Part shown: positions 23,134-36,311 of the stretch, piece by piece | Layout: each line of letters starts with the position of its first letter | Position numbering within the stretch: the stretch's first letter is position 1 | DNA from: Paramecium octaurelia | Lineage: Eukaryota; Ciliophora; Oligohymenophorea; Peniculida; Parameciidae | Assembly: GCA_905182995.1 (NCBI GenBank) | Contig: CAJJDP010000057.1 | Coordinates: 378,676 to 442,675, forward strand | DNA length: 64,000 bases | Direction: 5' to 3' | Translations under genes and position numbers: made by a program | Notes under the pieces: generated by a model | Told to the model about the DNA's origin: nothing | What the model saw: the letters and a program-made list of their open reading frames with translations, nothing else | Databases searched by the model: none

Positions 23134-26100
23134 TCAGACTTTGCTTTATTAGGAAATTTAAAGATATTTGAATAAATATTTGATAATAGTTTCTGCCATA
23201 TTTTTATTTGTATTGATGGAATGTAAACTAGGTAAATAGCTCTAAAAGAGTTTGATCATTAAATTTAGATGGCTACTGAGTTCAGGAATAATCAAATGAA
23301 TTTATTTCATTCTATAGTTTTTCAAGATATCCACTTCTTTCAGTTTGCAAGGACATCCTTTGGGATAATTATCATCAAAACTGTGATATTTAGAGTGACC
23401 ATGAGGAGGAGCTTATGTTAATAAAATAACTATTTTCTGAGAATTTTTAGTGGACCAAGACAATTATGATTATTCATGCAGTCCATCAAGCACAGCATTA
23501 GGATAATCAGATATGGCAGTGGCCTTTTTTGGTTTGACATCCTTAAGTTTTGATAGTAGAGTAGCAGAATCTGTGAAATCACTAAGAATGAATGTTGGAG
23601 AGGAGATTTCCTTATGAGGATGATGATCATGATACAAAATGATTGCGAATTTGGTCTTGCCTGAATTAAATTCTCCCTTGATACTATTACACATAGACAA
23701 CAATTTGATTGCGATTTGGATATTCTGTTCATCTGTCCAATCGACAATCAAAGCAATATTGATTGATTTAATTTAATGAGAATTGTAGCATTCAAATTTG
23801 TGATTCATAATACTCATACCTTTATCATGCCATGCCAAATAATTACAGAATTTGTTGCATGTCTAACATTTGGCATTGCATTTTGAGATCTCCATTCTTT
23901 TACTACCTCTGACTGGTTATTCCCAGCCTAGAATTTCCCAAAACTATTTGCAGAGAACATGATCTAGGTTATCTGAAACATGGACAGCCTTGTAATATCT
24001 GGAAGACTTATTTAGTTGTTGTTGATAACAAAGAAACTCATCAACACATTCTACTGCATGGCTATGTCCTCTACCTAGTCGAATACAGTATTCATCACAT
24101 GTTTCAGGTCTACAATACTAGATATTTTCATCCTTCTCATCCAACTTAAAGCATGATTATTAAGGCTCAATCACATTATGATATATAGTATGATGAAGGT
24201 TTGTGTGACCAGATTCTAAATAACAATACGCTTTACATCCAGGACATTGTTAATCACATAAGTGTTTCCTATTTGAACAAGCATGTCCTAAATCATGGCT
24301 GTTTTCCCCTATTGGAATTAATTTAAAACACTTTTCTTTCCTTCTGACCTACTCATAAGTAGTCTATCCATATAAGGAACCTGCATTAGACTTCCACATT
24401 TTCACTCTCTTCACATAACCATCTACTGTGCAAATCCCAGGCAAATTGCATAATTTATCACATTAATGATGACAATTGCAAAAGTGCTCATTCTCTAATT
24501 CATGAGAGTGTTACTTTGAACACTGTCTTTAACAACCCAATGAACATGATTTATTGCAATATCTCAAATTGCACATATGTTTATGTTCCACAAAAGGATC
24601 TTGAGTACATTACTCTGCACAATATAGGCAAGTCTCTTAACATACATGTTTACTATAACAATAATGCAATGAATTATTGGAATGACCATTCCTCAGTATA
24701 CATTGATTCTAACATAATATGCATTCTTTATCACATTAATCATCATTTAAACTTTTAGAAAAATGCTCTCCAAAATGGGATTGTAATAATTCACAGTTTT
24801 TCTCTTCACATAAATGAGTCTCACTCCAACAGATATGTTACTTATTAAATTACTAAATCTACTCTTATTCATTATTTACACTCTCCTATAACTCTATCAT
24901 ATTTTTTAATTTCTTGATCCTTCCTTCTACATTATATATCTTCTATTGTATTTCCTTCAAAGCTGTCGCCCTCTAAACCATAGTACGATCTCCCTTAATC
25001 CTGGATAGACTTACCTACAATTCTTATAAACTTAGTCTTTCTGCTGCCTCAAATTACTCCAAATCTGCTCCATCTTCTAAATCTAATTGTTTCTAGATCA
25101 TTTGAATCTTCGATTTCTTTTTCTAAATAATAGCTCTCACCTTCTCAATCTTAATTCCATTCTTGCTTAAATGTCCATTATATTGAGTACATAATGCATA
25201 ACACTTACTACATGTTTATCCACATAACTTATAAATATGTAAATGCTATTTTAACTCATTTTCACAATCTAATAAGATATTCTACTTCATATCTCTATCT
25301 AACTCATATATTGGGAGTAATCTTTATTCTATCTCCTTTGATATAATACTAATGATATAACTAATTCTTTTATTTGTAAATGACTAAATCAACTTATCCA
25401 CCTTCGTAAACTTTTGCATAAAACCAGCGTCCTATTCATGATTATCTCTTAAGATATTTTATGCTTACTCCAACAACTAGCTGAAATTATCTTCAATCGT
25501 CTATGTTAATACTATTTATTATGATATATTGTTGGCATCCTCCTTCTTAATTATATATTGAGGCAATTCCAACCAATAGATATTTGATTATTGTTTTAAC
25601 TTATGTATTTAATAGTTCAACTCATAATCCTAAACATTTCTAGTGTCTTTTACAGACAACTATAGTAAGGTGATCTTCATTGATGTAAATAGTGACTAAG
25701 CATCCTACCATCTAACAGTATTTTTTGCATTTTCTAGTATTTACTCTCTGATTTGATTTACATCTCTATCAAACTATTCTAATTCAAAATAACTCATTAG
25801 TTGAGCACTCACTCCATTCTTCAACAATTACTTAAGCAATTCATTATTAGATGAATTAAGTATGGAATCCATTTGACCATCTAATTCCAATTGAGCATTT
25901 TATGAACTTGCTTGGTAAATGTCTCTCACCAAAATCATTAGTCTACTTTTGAATAATTGATTGCCTTTCAATCTAGTATTTGCTTCTATTAAATTATCAA
26001 AGAGCTCATTCAAATGTCTATCATAAGAAGAACATTGGTTGAATATTGTCAAATCACTTATTGCTGTTAGAAAAGACAATAGAGTTATTTCCTCTACATT

Positions 26101-28708
26101 ATTTCTCCTTTATCCAAACAATCCTTCACAATCCAATATTAGAAATTGATGTCCTTACAATTAAATTTAACTACACCAAATCCCATCTGTACACCTAGCT
26201 GATGAAACTCCAAATCTAATACCAAATATTTAATTTAGCAAATAACTCTTACCGCCAGATTGCTTACCCAAAATACTCACTACATAAATAGGCTTCTTGT
26301 AATCATCTAACAATTCCTCTATCATTCCAAAGGATATCTATTTCAACTATCTATCAATCTAAATACAATCAAAATTTTAATTTAATTTATTCAATCCGTC
26401 ACTTAACACTATCAATCTCTTAAATTCAAATGTGCATAATTAGATTGGCACTCTTGATGACAATACATTAAGCAACGCTCTTGAATTTACACTTTGTATC
26501 TCAAACACTTCCTATATATGTAATGTTGAATATTTCTACAATTGAATTTTGTAAAAACAATCCTAAATAATTTCTCCGCATTTTTATGAGCAATAAAAGT
26601 TACTTAGAGTATCAACAACATCTAACATGCTTGAGTTCTTGCCATACACTACAAAAGATTATTTGATTAAGTCCAAAATATAATTGGAGGATTGCATATG
26701 ATAGTTCTGATTGCCAGTCAATTTACTCTTTTTATTAAAGTTTTCCAATTGATAGAGTTCCTATTCATCTTCATTTTTAGACAAAAGGATAAAACTATCA
26801 TATTGATCACTAAATATGTAAATCTAATCTATTTAATATATTGATCTAAATTATATTGATGAAATTCTTGTATTATTAAAATCATATATATCTACTGATT
26901 GCAGTTTAAATAATAGGTAAAACTTGCCTGATCCACATACGATTAAGTTGTAGTAATCAGCATCAAATTCCTTTTCATAGACAAATCCCTCCTCATCTTG
27001 ATAACTCTACTATTATTGAGTAAATTCTTAATCATTGGCTGACCATTTGTAGACTTTCTTATCATCTGACAACAATAAAAAACATTCATACTCCTCAGAA
27101 TAACTGTATTATATTATATAGATTGTCTCTTCCAATTCTATCACTCTTTCTGTGTCTATACATTCCTTATCCTTATTCAACGTGGAAATCACAATCCTCT
27201 TAGGCAAATTAAACTAATATAAGGTTTATTACTCTAAGGCATAATAAAAATAAGGATTATTTAAGTCAGTGTAAATTACAACCAAGACAGGCTTCCTGTT
27301 TTCTTATAATAGATATACATGATAACAATTTTTCCTAGATTCAACCATGATACATTTCATTATCAATAGATAGTCACTCTACTTTCCTTCATTTAAATTA
27401 TACAATTAAAAGAAGTCAATCAATTAATAACTATGATAATTTTATTATTAGAATTTAGTTTCCTTCTCCTTTGAAATGTTCAAGTCTTTGTCCAAAAATT
27501 CAATCTTCTTAAATGTATTGTCCATGTTTCTAAAAATCTTAAATCTCTATAGTTTCATCTCCACAATGAATTCTTGACCTACTCCTTGTTCTATCTCAAT
27601 CTTCTCCATTATCCACTTAATCTTTCTGTTCACAAAGTCCTGCATCTTTGAAAACTCTCTATTGATATACTTAATCACAATTCTGATCAATTTTGCTAAT
27701 AATTCCTTTGATTTCATTCGAATGTTGGATGTCTTGACCTCTTTGATCAATTCCGGACCCTTCAGCACTTCAGTATTATCTTTGAATGAGTTGAGTTTTC
27801 TAAAAGCATGATTTAAGAAGAATTTAACCAATTTTAAAAAGTCGAACTCTTAAGGTGAAAACTTCAACTGCAATTATTCATATAAACCAGTCTCAACACT
27901 ATCTTTGAAATGCGAGAAATAATGAGTCATAGAAAACACCACATCTTTATTTATTTTTTAAACATATTTTCTTTCTAAGATTGGATTCGGGAATTCTAAT
28001 TCCTCGTTTAATCTCCCAAACAACATGATGTTCTTCACTTAATCTTAATAATAGATTTCCACTAATTTAGAATATTCCTCCTATTTAAGATCAAAAAATA
28101 GTATAGAGTTCTATGAATTCTTATAATACAAGTTATAGTTTTAGAATTGTTTTATGGCTAATTTCTACTATACTTGAACACAGCGACAACTATTTGAATC
28201 AATTTCTTCTGATTAATAATTCTACATTTTGTTCCTTAAGAGTTGACTATCCTTAATTGGAATCCATTTCTGAAGTATTTTCTCAGTTGGTAAGATAATT
28301 ATGTTTTAGCATAAATCAATTAAAATTCTATTTCAAATTAATTATATACCTAAATAAAGTAGTTTCTACTGATTCCACAACTTAATCAACCTTTTTATTC
28401 TCAGGTATTAGATAACAGAACACTAATAAACTATCCAATTTAATCATCCCAATGCAGGCTTAAGTATGATTTTATAGTTCAACATCTAATTAAAGATTAA
28501 CATTGTATCTTGTTGTCACATAATTTATTATTGTTTCTTAGTATCCGTAGAGTCCAAGAATGTTTAGGGTTTTATCTTGATCAGACTTTAATTAATTTAA
28601 TAGTTATTTAATGTTGGATTTTATTTGAATCTTATCCTCGCTATACTCTTCAGTAAGATCTTTTTAAATTGTAAATGCCGTCTCAAAGTAAAAGGGCTGA
28701 GAGTTCAT
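23134..28708 (-). CDS. Giant VLIG-type GTPase with Cys/His-rich region and vWA-like domain
   Basis: 1850 residues, ATG 28708, one 22-nt intron at 28328-28349. The first 700 residues are helical and charged. A large G domain follows: P-loop ILGKQSGGKSYLLNQIFG, then SSARCTDGIW and LDCEGLFGQRRN, the pattern of interferon-inducible very large GTPases (VLIG) and GBP-like dynamin relatives. After a long helical segment come about 350 residues with dozens of Cys and His in repeated C..C/H..C spacing, suggesting zinc binding. The last 210 residues start ALIVDWTDEQN and contain AISDYPNAVLDGL, matching a von Willebrand A-like fold. VLIG proteins are linked to intracellular defence in animals; here the role is unknown. 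Confidence 0.85.
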
Positions 28709-28831
28709 GACTAAATAAATTCAGGATTTGATAATAATATTGGAAAATAAAAAAAATGTAGATTTGATTAATTCCTGATAAAAATTAGACATGATTATTT
28801 CTGTAAATATAATAATATTTATTTTATAAAT

Positions 28832-29085
28832 ATGGGATATTAAGCGTATTCACCTCCAATCGATACAAAGCATTATAGTAATTTGGCGATCGTACTAACC
28901 TTTATTGGATTCTGTTTCCTATCGTATTTTGTCATGTACAGCCATTTAATTACCTTAGATACCAAATTACATAGAATAAATAATAAAGATCATTGACTAA
29001 AGAATTATCAGTAGGATTATTTGCTTCATTATTTTTATCCTCTGGAACATTGTTTAGTTTTTTAGCATTAGGATTGTATTTTTGA
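28832..29085 (+). CDS. TMEM258: TMEM258-type oligosaccharyltransferase subunit
   Basis: 76 residues with a 23-nt intron at 28936-28958. The protein is two membrane hairpins: MGYQAYSPPIDTKHYSNLAI leads into a first span ending SYFVIYQIT, and KELSVGLFASLFLSSGTLF forms the second, ending LALGLYF. Length, YxSPxxxxxxxxL start, the KEL..SL.ASLF motif and the terminal G.Y hydrophobic end match TMEM258/Ost5-like small subunits of the ER oligosaccharyltransferase, which adds N-glycans to nascent proteins. It sits about 120 bp from the divergent giant GTPase gene. Confidence 0.85.
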
Positions 29086-29125
29086 ATGAAAATTATATAT
29101 ACAATTTAATATAGATTTCAATTAT

Positions 29126-30897
29126 TCAGATGCCTTCAAAGTCCCATCCCGATAATTAATTGTTTTCTTCTTATTATTAACCAACCTAATCAAAATCAAT
29201 AATATTATTATCCAAAGGTGTTTCTTCCTTCTAAATAGCCTATTTTATGGCTTGATCAGTGTTGATTTATACTAACACATCATTCAAATCATCATCAAAT
29301 TATATATCTGGTGTATCTTAATCATTATCATCTTTTTATTTTTATTAGTCTTATAAGTCTTACATTTTAATCAATTGAGTTTATTAAGTTCTGGTTTATC
29401 CTTACAACTCAAAGTTAAGATCTGATAATTTTAAAGATAGTATATTTTCCTTCTTTGTACTGTCATCTTCTATCTAACTCTCTCCCTCTAAATATATGTT
29501 TTACTATTAAATTTCGTTATTATTATTTTCAATAGACTCATTTGCTGGTTCTTCTGATAACAATTCTTAATCCTTTGCATTTTAATAATCAACTCCTTAT
29601 TCATCATTATTATTATTCACACTATTATTCTCATCTGCATACTCACTTTTAGCCTCACAATCATTGGTTTCATCTATAATTTTTTTATCAAAAAATTTAT
29701 TATTATTATTTTAATTCTCTAAATGAGATTTCTAATACTTAATAAGTTATTTTAATTATTCTGAATCTACTTGGTGTTGTAATTACATTTCTCTAGATTA
29801 AGATTGGAGTAGCTAAAATTCAGTCTATTATAAGGATAAAATCTTATGAAATTATTATTTTTCTTAAAGTAATTAATATTAAGAATGTGTCAACTATTTT
29901 ATTAACTTGAGATTTGACTAATTTAGTCTTTCCATTTCTTCAAGTTCTTTTCTTTAACCTATAAATACTTATAATTATTCCAAGATTTAATTGTTAAAAT
30001 TATGTATCCTATTAAATTGAAATTTGAAAGATTATTTAATCTCAATTAATTGGTTTATTGATGATTTTATTTAATTTATCTTCTTCCTACAATTTTATTT
30101 CAAATTTATATATTTCATCCGAAAATTCTCTTTTTAAATATGATTTTATTGTAATTATTATATCAGATGAACAATTTTTTATTCTAAATCATTTTATTTA
30201 ACTTTTTGTTCTTTAATTATATTGCTAGAATTAATAGATAGTGCCTAATTTTCTTAAATTAATTTCATAATAATGTCTTAGTGATTATCACTTTAATCAA
30301 TAACACTTGATAATTTAAATAATTGTTGGGTTTCTAATAATTTCTTTTCGAATTCGTTTCTTTGAACCACAAATTAGTTTACATTTTATTCATATTCAGC
30401 TAATTTTTATCTTAAATTAAGTTCATCACGAACTTTTTGTTATGCAATCCTTTATACTAATTCATTTCTAAGTCATATTTACAAATTACTTTTCAATTTC
30501 AAAAAGTCTTTGCATATCAATAACTTATTAGACACTAGCAAACAATTTATTTCTTTAATCAACAAAATTTGGATGATTGGTAACATTCTAGTTATCAACT
30601 CCAAAAAAACCATAAAAATTTTATTCTAAATTTTAAGAATTATTTTCTTCTACATTTTCATTCACTTATTAAAATGCATTTGCCTGATTATTTTGTTTAT
30701 TCAATTTTGATTGTTCTTTTGGAGATTACTATAATCGTTTATTATTCTAAACATTGTCTCTAAAATTTTATTATTTATTACAATGAATCAAATTTCTATT
30801 CTGATTTACATTCAATGTCTGTAATGTTTAAACCTTATTTGGTCTAATCGGAACTTTCAAATTATTAGATTGCTTAATCAAGATTAGTTAAATTCAT
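29126..30897 (-). CDS. Long coiled-coil protein with acidic Q/N-rich C-terminus
   Basis: About 580 residues, ending at TGA 29128-29126 in SGWDFEGI. A 22-nt intron joins the FEIEK and NELVQRIA exons. The N-terminus is Q/N-rich, the middle (about 150-380) has heptad-like L/E/Q/K patterns of coiled coil, and the last 200 residues are acidic with poly-Q and poly-N. The start is uncertain: the only nearby ATG (30897-30895) is one base out of frame with the coding stretch, so a base error or an upstream exon is needed. The terminal W..F acidic motif is reminiscent of adaptor-binding peptides in trafficking proteins; that is a guess. Confidence 0.6.
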
Positions 30898-31093
30898 TAT
30901 AAAAATATTAAATTTACAAAATTACGTTATAATAAGTAATTTGCCTAAAGAATATGATTATTTTTTATCTTCAAATTAATCTATTGCATATTCTTCCCAT
31001 TAGGTGTTGATTATTGTGACAAATAAGTGAATCAGTAAATATTATGAATAAACTTAGAAATTTGATATTAATTATAAATTATTGATATCATAC

Positions 31094-34000
31094 TCAAACA
31101 GATTGTATTAAACTACTTAATAACTCTTATTGTTATTGATTTAATAATTATTGAATTGGCAATTACTATTAGACAATCGGATTGCTATAATAGGTTTTGA
31201 ATTAGGCACTAAACAATTTATCTTCATCATTCAGTATTTTATCAGTAGTCTTTTATTTTAATATGTAATATTACATTCCTAGCAATAACAGGTTTCAAAG
31301 GTTGGAATCCAGAACTTGATGTCACTTCTCTATCAGTTACTCTTCCCATAAATTTAAGTGGATTTCTTTTTTTGAGTGTGATGTTTTCAACCATTGCCTA
31401 GAAGACAAGATTCCATGATTATTAAGTCAAGAATCTAAAGTATAAATATGAATAATATACGATCCAGAAAACAATATAGCAATTAACATAGTGAATATTA
31501 ATTTTCTCTCATTCCTTTAAGAAATAGATTTTATAATGCCTAACTCATTTATTAAAAAGCTCTCGAGTAATTGAGGAGATATCTTAGAGCATTCGTTGAC
31601 AAGCACTTCTACTCCATAAGATGTAAAGACATGAGCTAATAGTAGAAATACTTCTTTATTGATCAATCTTTAACTCAAATGGGTTGCCTTTGATTTTGAA
31701 GATATTTACGGTTAGGTTTGCTATTGAATTTGGTATTACTCAAAAATGATAGTTAAAACTATATTTGTCCATTATGAATTAGATTTAATAAGGAATTTAG
31801 ATAGTTCAGTGTACGATGGTGTACTGTGAGCTACAATCGATTTTAGAATTGCTTATAATTAAGGTGTTGGTAAATTAGTTCCTTAGAATCCAAATTAAAA
31901 GAATATGATATATGCTTGAAACAAGGAAGAGTTAGACTCATTCCAATTTTAAATTTCAAGGAAGTTCTGTAATAGATTTTGATAATAGGATGATGCATTA
32001 GTTTGGACCTACAAGAAGAGTGAATAAATTTGTAAGACAAAATTGGTTACATCTCCCTTGTTTTCTCTGAGCAATTCATCTAATTGATTCAAAATACTTT
32101 ATTGTAATTAATTGGCAGCTTCAGAATTCTTGGCTGTAATACACACATCAACCACACTTGCTATTATCTCAAACACCAAATGAACATTCTAAAATTCATA
32201 TTCCAACTTGATGTTCTTCAGTAGATCTTAGAGTAAATTGCATAATGCAGCAATTGCATTGAAAATCTCTGACTTCAATAAAGTAATCAGTGAATTAGCA
32301 AGTTTCAAACTATATGTTTCTAATTTCTATTATTATTTAATATTGTTATAGCAATCAGTCAGAATCAATTGCAAATATTGGGAAATGTTGACATTCTCAA
32401 AGTATAATTAATGATTAGCATAATTTTTGACATCCTATCTAACATTGATTAATGAATATGCTGTATAGCAAGCAATGTTTGATAAAGTAGTCTTCTTGCT
32501 TAATTATAGTTTTGACACTAGAGTAGCAAGAGTAGGTAATTCAACTTTATCAATCACATTTCTGAAATAGAATAAGTACCTGCAATAGAATGCTAATTAA
32601 ATAGGAGTGAACTTAGATTCAACTGATTAATTCTACTATTGCATTTCAAATATCTATCCAAGTTTAGGCTTCAAACAGTGAGTATAAAAACCAAGAACAT
32701 TTTCTTGTGATAAAATGATATCTATTGTTCCATCTTTTGAAGTAAATGAACTTGTACTGGCTTCAATAATTAAATTAATGAGAATTATTTCATTATCGAT
32801 TCCATTCATTCCTGATTGAATGTAGGCCTAACTATTTAATAAATATGATATAAGTCATTACAGATATTCTTGAATGATGAGATTGACCTATTGATTAAAG
32901 TGTTTAGTAACTGTCTTGAAGAGTTCCACAGCTTAAGCCCTTCTCGATTCTAAGTCACTTTATTCGAAAAACTTCTCAATGAATTCTTATGGCTCATCTG
33001 AAAACATTCCGATTTCATCCTCTAATAATGAATATTAAGACTTAATTACTGGACAAAGACAGATTCCTTATAATTAGACTCTCTATTAGAATTTTGATGT
33101 TCTACTCAAAAAAGGCCTTCATGTCCTACCAAGCAATCAAGGTCTTGAAATATCTGAGAGCACATAAAACAATCTAAAATTTATTTGATTTACGCAACCT
33201 TGTCACTATCTCTTCCAGTGCTAGTCTAAGTGCAAACATTCCAGATTTCACTTGAAAACACTTGGATCAGATCTCCGAAATCATCGCGATATTTCATTGC
33301 ATACAATAGAACGCATCTAAGGGCCTCACCCTTACATTTGAACAGGAATTGCTCAACTCCTTAGACTGGTTAGAGACGTAATACGACCTTCATAAATTCC
33401 ATCCAGGATTGGAGATTATCTTCGAAATGGGGATGCAAGTCCTAGATAATTATTATTTTAAATTACTTAAAAATTTAAATTGTAAAACACTTTTAGTAAT
33501 GTCTTCAGAATTTCATATGATAATTTGAGATTTTGAAGGGCTTCTATTTATTGTATCAATGATTTAGCCAACAATAATAAATTGTGATGAATTGTGTCGC
33601 ATGTTATAATGATTTCTTCATAGAGAGGATCACTCCTTGATTGATAAACATATTTTTCAGTCAATTTGTATATGAGTTTCACTGTTTTGTATACATAATC
33701 TGGATGGGTTAGGAATTGATTTAAATCAGCCATAAGAGTAGGCCATTAAGTAGGAAAGTCTCTTGAAGCTACATAAACAATTGCATCTTTTAATTAATGA
33801 ATCAATGGTGCTTCAGACACAATGTAAGCTCTGATTATGTGTTGTTTGATGGTTTACACTACAGTTTGTACGTATTGAGCTTAGTAGTCATCAAAATTAC
33901 GATATTCCTTAAACCATAATTTTAATTCGATTGCCGCTCGAAGCCCTAGACTTATTTCGTAAGCTTGGAAATAATCAAATAACACTTTGGGATATTGTAT

Positions 34001-34117
34001 ATCACCTCTTATTTGTTATAACAGTTGCTCTCCTTGTCTTATTTTGTCATTAGTGCCCATATTAATGAGTTGGAATGCAGTGTTCAGATCATTCACTATA
34101 TTTGAAGTGACAATCAT
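31094..34117 (-). CDS. CSE1: Exportin-2 / CSE1 (importin-alpha re-exporter)
   Basis: 954 residues from ATG 34117 after six introns (25, 25, 28, 30, 26 and 25 nt) that leave a length exactly divisible by three. HEAT-repeat helical protein with CSE1 hallmarks: an N-terminal importin-beta-like repeat (AIELKLWFKEYR), a central segment LPEFFEDN-like reading DLHPHFEDNLQSWM, EFIEKFFEQSDLESRRAQA and a helical C-terminus. CSE1/CAS binds Ran-GTP and carries importin-alpha back to the cytoplasm. Each intron was found because the frame would otherwise shift. The C-terminal 90 residues are Q-rich and differ from animal CAS. Converges closely with nothing; downstream 195 bp to the coiled-coil gene. Confidence 0.85.
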
Positions 34118-34169
34118 AAATTTTAATTTAAAATATTTTCTTAAAACCATTATAGGGCATGGTATTTAA

Positions 34170-35436
34170 ATGTATTAACCCAAGGAATCACGAAAATTAT
34201 CAAATACAGAAATGAAAGAATGCCTTTAGATATCAAAATCTGAATTCCTTGAGTAAATCAATCTAGAATGTTCTGGTTGCATATCAGCCCTTAAAGATTT
34301 CATTACCCAAAAAAGGAAAGACTAGTTCATTAGCATAGACCAAGACATAAAATTAAATGATGATCTGATCAATTCTCAAAGGATATTCAAGACCTTTGCA
34401 AAATTATAAAGTTTTGGAGAATCAATAAAAACTATAATATCGAGTATTTTCAAAAAGTCAGCTCCTCAAAACAATAAGAAGAGGTGTTAATTGCACTCAT
34501 TGAAGTAAAATACAGAAATCAACATCTAAGAACATGTTCATTATATATGCAATGAAATTGTGGACCAAAATGAAAATTGTATTATCTAAGATAGAGAATT
34601 TGATTATCATTTATAAGTAATCACAAATTAATTGGATTTAGAATTATTTGAAAACTAAAAAATTCTGTCCGTCTTGTAAAGAAAATATTTAGGCAACTTT
34701 AAAGCATTTTAAATTACAAGTCCCTTAACCTGACTGTGCATGCAGTATTATTTGTTTTATAAAATATGATCACTTGAAATGTGAAATCCATATTCCATAT
34801 GATGTATTGATTATCTTATATTCTCAGCCTATCTTATTGAATGCATTATTGAACAAGGCGCAAATACAACCATTTTATTAGCATGCTTCAACAAAAGAGG
34901 ATGCCTAAGAGGAATTACTAATTTGTATTGGACTATTAATAAAAGATAGGTTGTCATCTCTCTACAGAGAAAGACAAACTTAAGAAATTATTAAATATAT
35001 TTTCTATCAATAAATAGGGGAAATATTCAAAAGAAGATTGGAAAATTATAGTAAAATAAAGGGAGAGCAGAAATCCTAATTGGAAGAGTTGGAGTAGTAC
35101 TTAAAAAAAGTAGATGAATAGAAGGATAAATAGAAAAAGAAGAGATAATTGAAGAAGAAGAAGAGAAAGGAACAATAATTATGTACAGATGGATCAATTC
35201 TTACAAACTATCTACAAGAATCCTCTCGAAGATCTATTTCTCCCTCCATCAGTGAGAAAAATCTGTTGAAGTCTTTTGGTTGGTAAGGTAGCCCATCAGT
35301 TTCTCCGTAAACAAGAAAGGAATTAGAATTCTTATAAAAAGAACATTTATAAGAAATAAACAATAGACGAAAATAATTAAGAGAATAAACTAAACAATGT
35401 TGGTGTGAATGGTGTAACCATCATAAATAAAAATGA
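34170..35436 (+). CDS. Lysine/glutamine-rich protein of unknown function, 414 aa
   Basis: One 22-nt intron at 34671-34692 restores the frame between FENQKILS and ATLKHFKLQ. Residues 1-150 are mixed; the centre (PDCACSIICFIKYDHLKCEI) has four cysteines and a hydrophobic, ordered look, followed by ELLICIGLLIKDRLSSLYRE. After about residue 290 it becomes a K/E/Q coiled coil with poly-lysine, then a serine-rich region (SSRRSISPSISEKN) and ends CWCEWCNHHKQK. A nuclear or cytoskeletal role is possible; I do not recognise the family. Its start lies 52 bp from the divergent CSE1 start. Confidence 0.6.
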
Positions 35437-35531
35437 AAATTATTTTATACATATTTATAAGTGCAATTTAAATTCTATGATTACATTTTCTTTGAATTTA
35501 ATATGTCGAATTTTAATAAAAAATATAATTA

Positions 35532-36228
35532 TCAGTGTTTAATGGCTGTGCGCTTTTCAACAATGCCATCATATCTTAATACTAATTCTTTGTGTTATTC
35601 TTCTTCTACTTTCAATTCAATCAACTTCTTCTCCAATACATTTTCTAATTATGCAATCAACTATTCATATTCCTTCTACATTTACAGTATTTCATTATCA
35701 GTTTTCCTATTAACTTAATGGAGAATTTCTTGTCTAGTCTTATTACGAGCTTATTTTCTCCAACTAGTAAATATTTACCTTGGCACTCTCAATCTAAGTT
35801 ATTCTAATTAATTATTACTTTGAATAATTAGCTGCAAAAATCTTCATCCTGCGAATATACAATTAGTATTTTGTTTATTGTCTGAGTGCTTAGAAGACTC
35901 TTTTTTATAAATTTTCCATATACAACCTTCTAGCTATTGAATATGAAATTCTCAATTTGTGATGAATATCGCCTTTTGTTTTTGTAAAATCTAATTTCAA
36001 TTTGATTCATATACTCTTAAATAAGTTCTCAAGTATTTGTAATTGCTCTTATGTATCATTGTAACCATCATCGACCATGGTTAGATTTCCTGAATACATT
36101 TCTTCTGTGAATTTTCTAGTTTGTTCTAAGAATGCCTACACTGTCTTTTCTGACCATTCGTCCAATAGTTATTTGTTTTTCTTAGTATACTCATAGAGAA
36201 CTTTAGTTTTTAGTTGAGTAGTGTCCAT
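35532..36228 (-). CDS. Helical coiled-coil protein, about 210 aa, unknown
   Basis: Starts at ATG 36228 (MDTTQLKTKVLYEYTKKNKQ) and ends KRTAIKH then TGA 35534-35532. A 24-nt intron lies after NLFK. A second junction near 35745-35785 is unresolved: frames before and after differ, and only a long 37-nt GT..AG segment fits. The whole protein looks alpha-helical, with EYEQLIAQLENVLEKKLIEL near the end. No family recognised. The HSPA12-like gene lies 84 bp upstream on the same strand. Confidence 0.55.
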
Positions 36229-36311
36229 TAACGATTTAATTTAAAAACTAATTTTATAATATTATTTGGAAAATGAAATAATATATTAGAATATTCATTA
36301 ATTAAGAATTA

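Noticed and set aside
31452-32095. A + strand frame of about 80-200 codons starting MNNIRSRKQYSNQ, extendable with introns
   Set aside because: The opposite strand carries the continuous C-terminal half of CSE1 in good frame with proper introns; the + frame is its shadow.
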